Source: Typhlomys cinereus
Lineage: Eukaryota > Chordata > Mammalia > Rodentia > Platacanthomyidae
Direction: 5' to 3'
Assembly (NCBI GenBank): GCA_023101885.1
Contig: JALPQD010000404.1
Span: 620,001-684,000, forward strand
Length of the DNA: 64,000 nucleotides
Of this stretch, positions 59,801 to 64,000 are shown in pieces; positions within the stretch are counted from its first letter, which is position 1, and each line of letters starts with the position of its first letter. The notes under the pieces were generated by a model. It did no database searches and was not told the DNA's origin. It worked only from the letters and a program-made list of their open reading frames with translations. The position numbers and the translations under genes were made by a program.

Positions 59801-59825
59801 ATTTGAGTGAAAATTAAGTAGCATG

Positions 59826-60056
59826 AGAAAGGAGAAATTGGTCAGGAGTTAAGACTTTGCTTCACAAGCAGAAGGTCCTGAGCGCTGATCCCAGGTCCCA
59901 AGTAAAAATGCCAGGTTGAACTGGTGGTGGCCTGCACATCTGGCCCTGCTTGGCGGAGCCTGCAAATCCCAGAGTGAAGCCAAAAGGTGGTAGAAGCAAT
60001 CCAGGTTGATTCCTGAAGTCACCCTTTGTCCTCCACAGATACACACAGTGCCTTCT

Positions 60057-60091
<35 letters not shown>

Positions 60092-60115
60092 GTAAGTAAA
60101 TAAATAATACAGTAT
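59826..60115 (+). mobile_element. B2-type SINE (older body type)
   Basis: A diverged head (GAAATTGGTCAGGAGTTAAG), B-box area CCTGAGCGCTGATCC, body GCCTGCACATCTGGCCCTGC, AGAAGCAATCCAGGTTGATT and CACCCTTTGTCCTCCACAG, then (CA)n (60058-60087) and AAGTAAATAAATAAT. This is the third SINE within 1.4 kb. Confidence 0.8.
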
Positions 60116-63100
60116 AAAAAGAAAATTAATTAACATAATAGCTTGACTTTGTTGAAAATGTTTACTTTTTTGAGAAATTGCCAAATTTTTCCAGTGTTTG
60201 CAAAAAAGAGCAATAATTGCGAGGAACTTTCAAATAGAAGTAGAGTGCCATAGTTGTATTTTATAATTCAGTTATTCTGAGCTTCTTTTTTATATGCTTA
60301 TTTGCTCTCTGGATTTATTATTTAGTGTAATATTATTTTCTTTATTTGAAAGTCATTTATAATGCAAATAAAATAAATCATAATTTTGAATAAGGTGCTT
60401 CCTCAAAAAAGGAAACAGTTATTACATGAATATTTCTCATAATGTTATGTAGGTAAGTTGGTGCAGCAATAGCAGGTCTTGCACTGTTGAAATTTACAAT
60501 TTCATATTGAAATCTATTCTTTTATTTTGTAGTTTAAAGTGTTTAAAAATTCTTTGACGTTTTTATCTACAAACGTAATGAATTAGTGCCACTTTCACCT
60601 TTTATTACACTATCCCATTACCCTTACTTTACTGCTTACATACTTTCATTTCCAGCTAGTGTCCCTCCTACTTTCATGTTTTTCTGCATGTATGGTACAC
60701 TGTTTTTCATCTAGAATACCTGCACTGAAAAGTGCGTGAGCACATGCTGGGGCTTGCATGATCTATATGTGAGTACATAATGGAGGAAAATAACTCCTTC
60801 TCCTGCCTGACATTAACAGATAATAGTATTCCAGGACGTTGTAGTTCCTCTTGAAATCTTCCCCCTTCCATGGTAAAGTATTAACAGGCAAAATATTGTG
60901 CAGATCTTGTGGTTGCATAGTGAATTATTTGATACAGTAGCCCTGTCATGACCAGATGAGTCTCTGACAGCACCCCTCTCCGTCCTTAGGCTCTTACATT
61001 CTTTCTACCTCCTCTTCAGAAGGTTCCATGACCTTAGGGATAGGTAGTATTGAATTCCACTCTTTATTAATGTGGCTATACTGTATATTATTTTAGGATA
61101 CAAGACAAAAAGCATATTTGAAGGATTTACTTACTGCAGTATAAAATGGGTCTAAAGAGTAAAACAAGATTTCAACTGAAACAACATATTTGGTTCAGGA
61201 AACTGCTTACAAACAGTACAGTGGTGATTCAAAAACATTTACAAAGGACATGGGGGCCTTGAAAATGGAGAGTGTAGGGGCTGAGATTCTGAAGATGAAA
61301 ACTACTAACTTGGAGCAATCATTGAAGTTCAGCCTTTTAAACTGCAGCCAAAAAAAACTCAACAAGGACAATTCAACTCTTTAAGTCAGCATGTGAAACA
61401 AATTGGAAATGTGATAAAGCTTGGTAAGTGGATATTTCATAAGTTGACCAAAAATCAAAAGAAGCATTTCTCTGAACTGTTGGCTTCTCTTATTCAACAG
61501 AATAAAATGAAATATTTCTCAGAATGTGACATGATGTAAAGAGGATTATTTATGACAATTTGATCTAACTGGTTCAGTAGATAGATCCAGAAAAAACTCC
61601 AGTACACTCAGTAAAGTGATTCTTGTGCACCAAAATGTCACGGTCAATGTTTGGTTGTCTACTGCCCATCTGTCCCAATATAACTCTGTGAATTGTGACA
61701 ATACCACCACATGTGAGATGTATATTCATTAAATCAATGATATGCACTGAAAACTATAATGTCTGGAGTCAGCATTGGTCAGTAGGAAGAGTCAAATTCT
61801 CCATGGTGATACCCAACCACAATTCACACAATCAGTGCTTCAAAATTTGAGCACACTGAACAGTTAAATTTTGCCCACCATATCAATCTGAATTCTTACT
61901 TATCAAATACTACTTCTTCAAACATATCAACAATATTTTGCATAAAAAAGAGTTCCACAAGCAGAAGAATGAAGAAAAAATTTCCAATATTTCTTTAAAA
62001 AAAAACAGAACATAGATTTGTGTGCTATAACAATACAGAAAATTACTTGATGTCAAAATGTGTTGATTGTAATGGTTCCTATCTAAATCAACTAAAATTT
62101 GCTTGAGCATAGTGATAATGATTTAAAATTCATAATGTGAACCTGAAATTGCTATTGCCTCATTTTTATTATGGGGCTTAACAATACATTGAGGCATTTT
62201 AAAAATATGAAAGGTCCTAACAATACATTGAGGCATTTTAAAAATATGAAAGGTCCTTGTGTCCTATGATTCCCTTGAATATTGTAGTAGATACAATGTT
62301 CATTTCTCTGTAAATAAATGATACTAAAGGTCTAAGAAACCGTGTTAGAGAAAAACAGTCTAGGAATGCTAGACCCCAAAATTATTACCTACATTTTTAA
62401 TGAAATCTGACATAAGTATCCACAATTTCTAAGTAAATAGCCAGATCCTTAACACAAGCAATCAAAAAATTGTTTTAGCCTTAGAAGAAACAGATAAAAA
62501 GCAACTTACTACCAATAAATCTTGTTCATAGCCTCTGGAAATGAGAATGAAGTGGGTAAACTTGATCCAGAATTTATCAGGATCTCAATTGTAAAAATTG
62601 TGCAAACACACATACCTATATAGGCATGTGTACATAAAAATGTAGCAAGTGAAGGTCTTAGTGCACAGAAAATATGAACCAGGATAATTATAGAGCTCTG
62701 GAATTAGAACATGCAATGGCAGCATGCTAGCCACCTGTTACTTGCTGTCATCATCTTGAATTCTTCAGTTACAGGCTCCTGGGATTTTTCCTATGTGTGA
62801 TCAGTCTCCTCGATTTGCTGATTCTTCATGGAGGCAGTTTTTTGAAAGAAAAGAATGCTAATCTTTGGAATCAGGAAAGGATTATGACAATTGACATCAT
62901 GTCATATGCAAGAATGAGCCTTCAATTAATATCAGTCATTTGGTTTAAAGCCAAATAATTTGATATCAGTGCTTTACTCAAAGGAAAAAAAGTAATGGTC
63001 AATGAAATTAAAAAAAAAAAACAAAAGTTTGAAACTGATTTGAAGACTTGTTTAACAAAAATTGGATAACAAAAACTCATTTAGCAACAATCTGATGTTG

Positions 63101-63341
63101 AGGGTAATTGTGTATTATAACACTGTGAACTGAATTAAATCTGGATGTGGGTATTGACTGTTAGGAAGATACTTATTTGACATTTGCAATGTTGTCACTC
63201 TTTAGAAAGGTTTAAGATAACTGAGGCATGTGAGTATATCGGTAAATCATAAAATATAAAAGAATACCAGAAGCACAGAGAACATCAGTAAAAATAACAT
63301 ATCTGAAAAAAATCCTTCTACAATGCATAGTCTATAAATTG
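60116..63341. other. AT-rich intergenic DNA with a 39-bp tandem duplication
   Basis: About 3.2 kb without a supported gene. A 64-codon plus-strand frame at 61190-61384 has no recognisable domain. The 39-bp duplication at 62179-62256 is listed separately. Confidence 0.45.
62179..62256. repeat. 39-bp perfect tandem duplication
   Basis: The unit from TAACAATACATTGAGGCATT to TATGAAAGGTCC occurs at 62179-62217 and 62218-62256 with no differences. Confidence 0.95.
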
Positions 63342-63640
63342 AAAGATGAGATGTTTCAGTGAGTAAAACATTTGCTATATAAGAACAAAGACTAGAGTTT
63401 GGATCTATAATATAAGAAATTGGATGTGACAGTACATATCAGGAATACTAATGTTGGGACATGGGACAGGAAGATCCCTGAGACTTGCTGCCAAGCTAGT
63501 CTAGCCAAATAGTGAACGCCAAGATCCAGAAAAAAATCCTGCCTCAAAAAGAAGATGGAGAACCCAATGTCAAACTGCACAGTCTCTACAGTCACAGGAA
63601 TTGGCACATGTATCCCTTCCACATACATACATACAAGTTT
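63342..63640 (+). mobile_element. B4/RSINE1-like composite SINE
   Basis: A tRNA-like head (GATGAGATGTTTCAGTGAGT, GAGTTTGGATCT) is followed by a B1-like middle (GGAATACTAATGTTGGGACA, GGAAGATCCCTGAGACTTGC) and the RSINE1 landmarks CTGCCAAGCTAGTCTAGCC and CCTGCCTCAAAAAGAAGATG, ending in a (CATA)n tail. Its fusion structure is rodent-specific in my knowledge and supports the taxonomic call. Confidence 0.65.
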
Positions 63641-64000
63641 GTAATGGTGACACAAACTGGAGAAATAATGAAACATTTGTTTTTTTTCTCTCTCTCTTTC
63701 TCTTTCATCCCCCAGAATACAGAATTTCAGAGTTGTTGGAAAGCATGAAGATGAAGGGAGTAAACTAAGAAAGAAAATGATGGCTACTATTAGATAAAAA
63801 AGAGGATATTGCCTTAAGTATATATTCCTATGGTGGAATTATTTGGTCAGAGATGCTTCAAGGTTGGTATCTTTTAGATTATACTAGAAAGTCTCTATCA
63901 TGATTTTTTTTATCAATTGACTTTAGTATCAATGTATTTAAGCTGTGAAATTAGATCTAAAACTTACCCAATAACTTTTGAGACCTTGTTTCCCCAGCAA
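63641..64000. other. AT-rich intergenic DNA to window end
   Basis: A T/C-rich tract at 63679-63706; no supported gene. Confidence 0.45.

Noticed and set aside
61190..61700. Possible processed pseudogene around a 64-codon frame
   Set aside because: I could not recognise a parent protein, an A-tail or a TSD.

Overview
The window reads as a repeat-dense, gene-poor stretch of a rodent nuclear genome. It is AT-rich overall and contains tRNA-headed SINEs with a B2-type head, 7SL-derived B1/PB1-like fragments, one B4/RSINE1-like composite SINE, several rodent-type L1 copies and old ERVL/MaLR-type LTRs. The B2-type head points to Myodonta (mouse-like rodents or jerboas); the SINE body does not match the mouse B2 body as I know it, so I do not name a species. 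I found no host protein-coding exon, rRNA, functional tRNA, snoRNA or CRISPR array that I can support. All long frames come from L1 or from low-complexity and GC-rich sequence.

Layout. 1-15.7 kb: AT-rich background with SINE, LTR and 3'-end L1 fragments. 15.76-16.96 kb: a 5'-truncated L1 with an exact 18-bp target-site duplication (TSD). 18.57-24.02 kb: the 5' half of an L1 (5' UTR, ORF1, and ORF2 up to mid reverse transcriptase) on the minus strand. It is broken by two later retro-insertions with exact TSDs: a 1.1-kb plus-strand polyadenylated chimera (18863-19960) and a 1.0-kb minus-strand processed retrocopy with a CpG-rich 5' end (20063-21060). 24.0-26.8 kb: an ancient L1M remnant and an ERVL-type LTR hosting a young SINE. 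26.83-30.1 kb: the 3' half of an L1 on the plus strand, starting almost exactly where the minus-strand half stops. This suggests one L1 split by an inversion. 30.77-37.61 kb: a complete but disabled 6.8-kb L1 with an exact 13-bp TSD. 37.6-64 kb: mostly unassigned AT-rich DNA with LTR, SINE, Charlie-like and L1 fragments, microsatellites and a few small duplications.

There are no cooperating host genes to describe. The biology here is L1-driven: L1 copies, SINEs mobilised in trans, a processed retrocopy, and two extremely short insertions (an A-run and a 37-bp tail) that look like aborted target-primed reverse transcription. No exciting undescribed system is convincingly present. The most informative items are the inverted L1, the CpG-rich retrocopy, the chimeric polyadenylated insertion, and two L1s that share coding sequence but have unrelated 5' UTRs. 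Family names were assigned by recognition, not by a database search.
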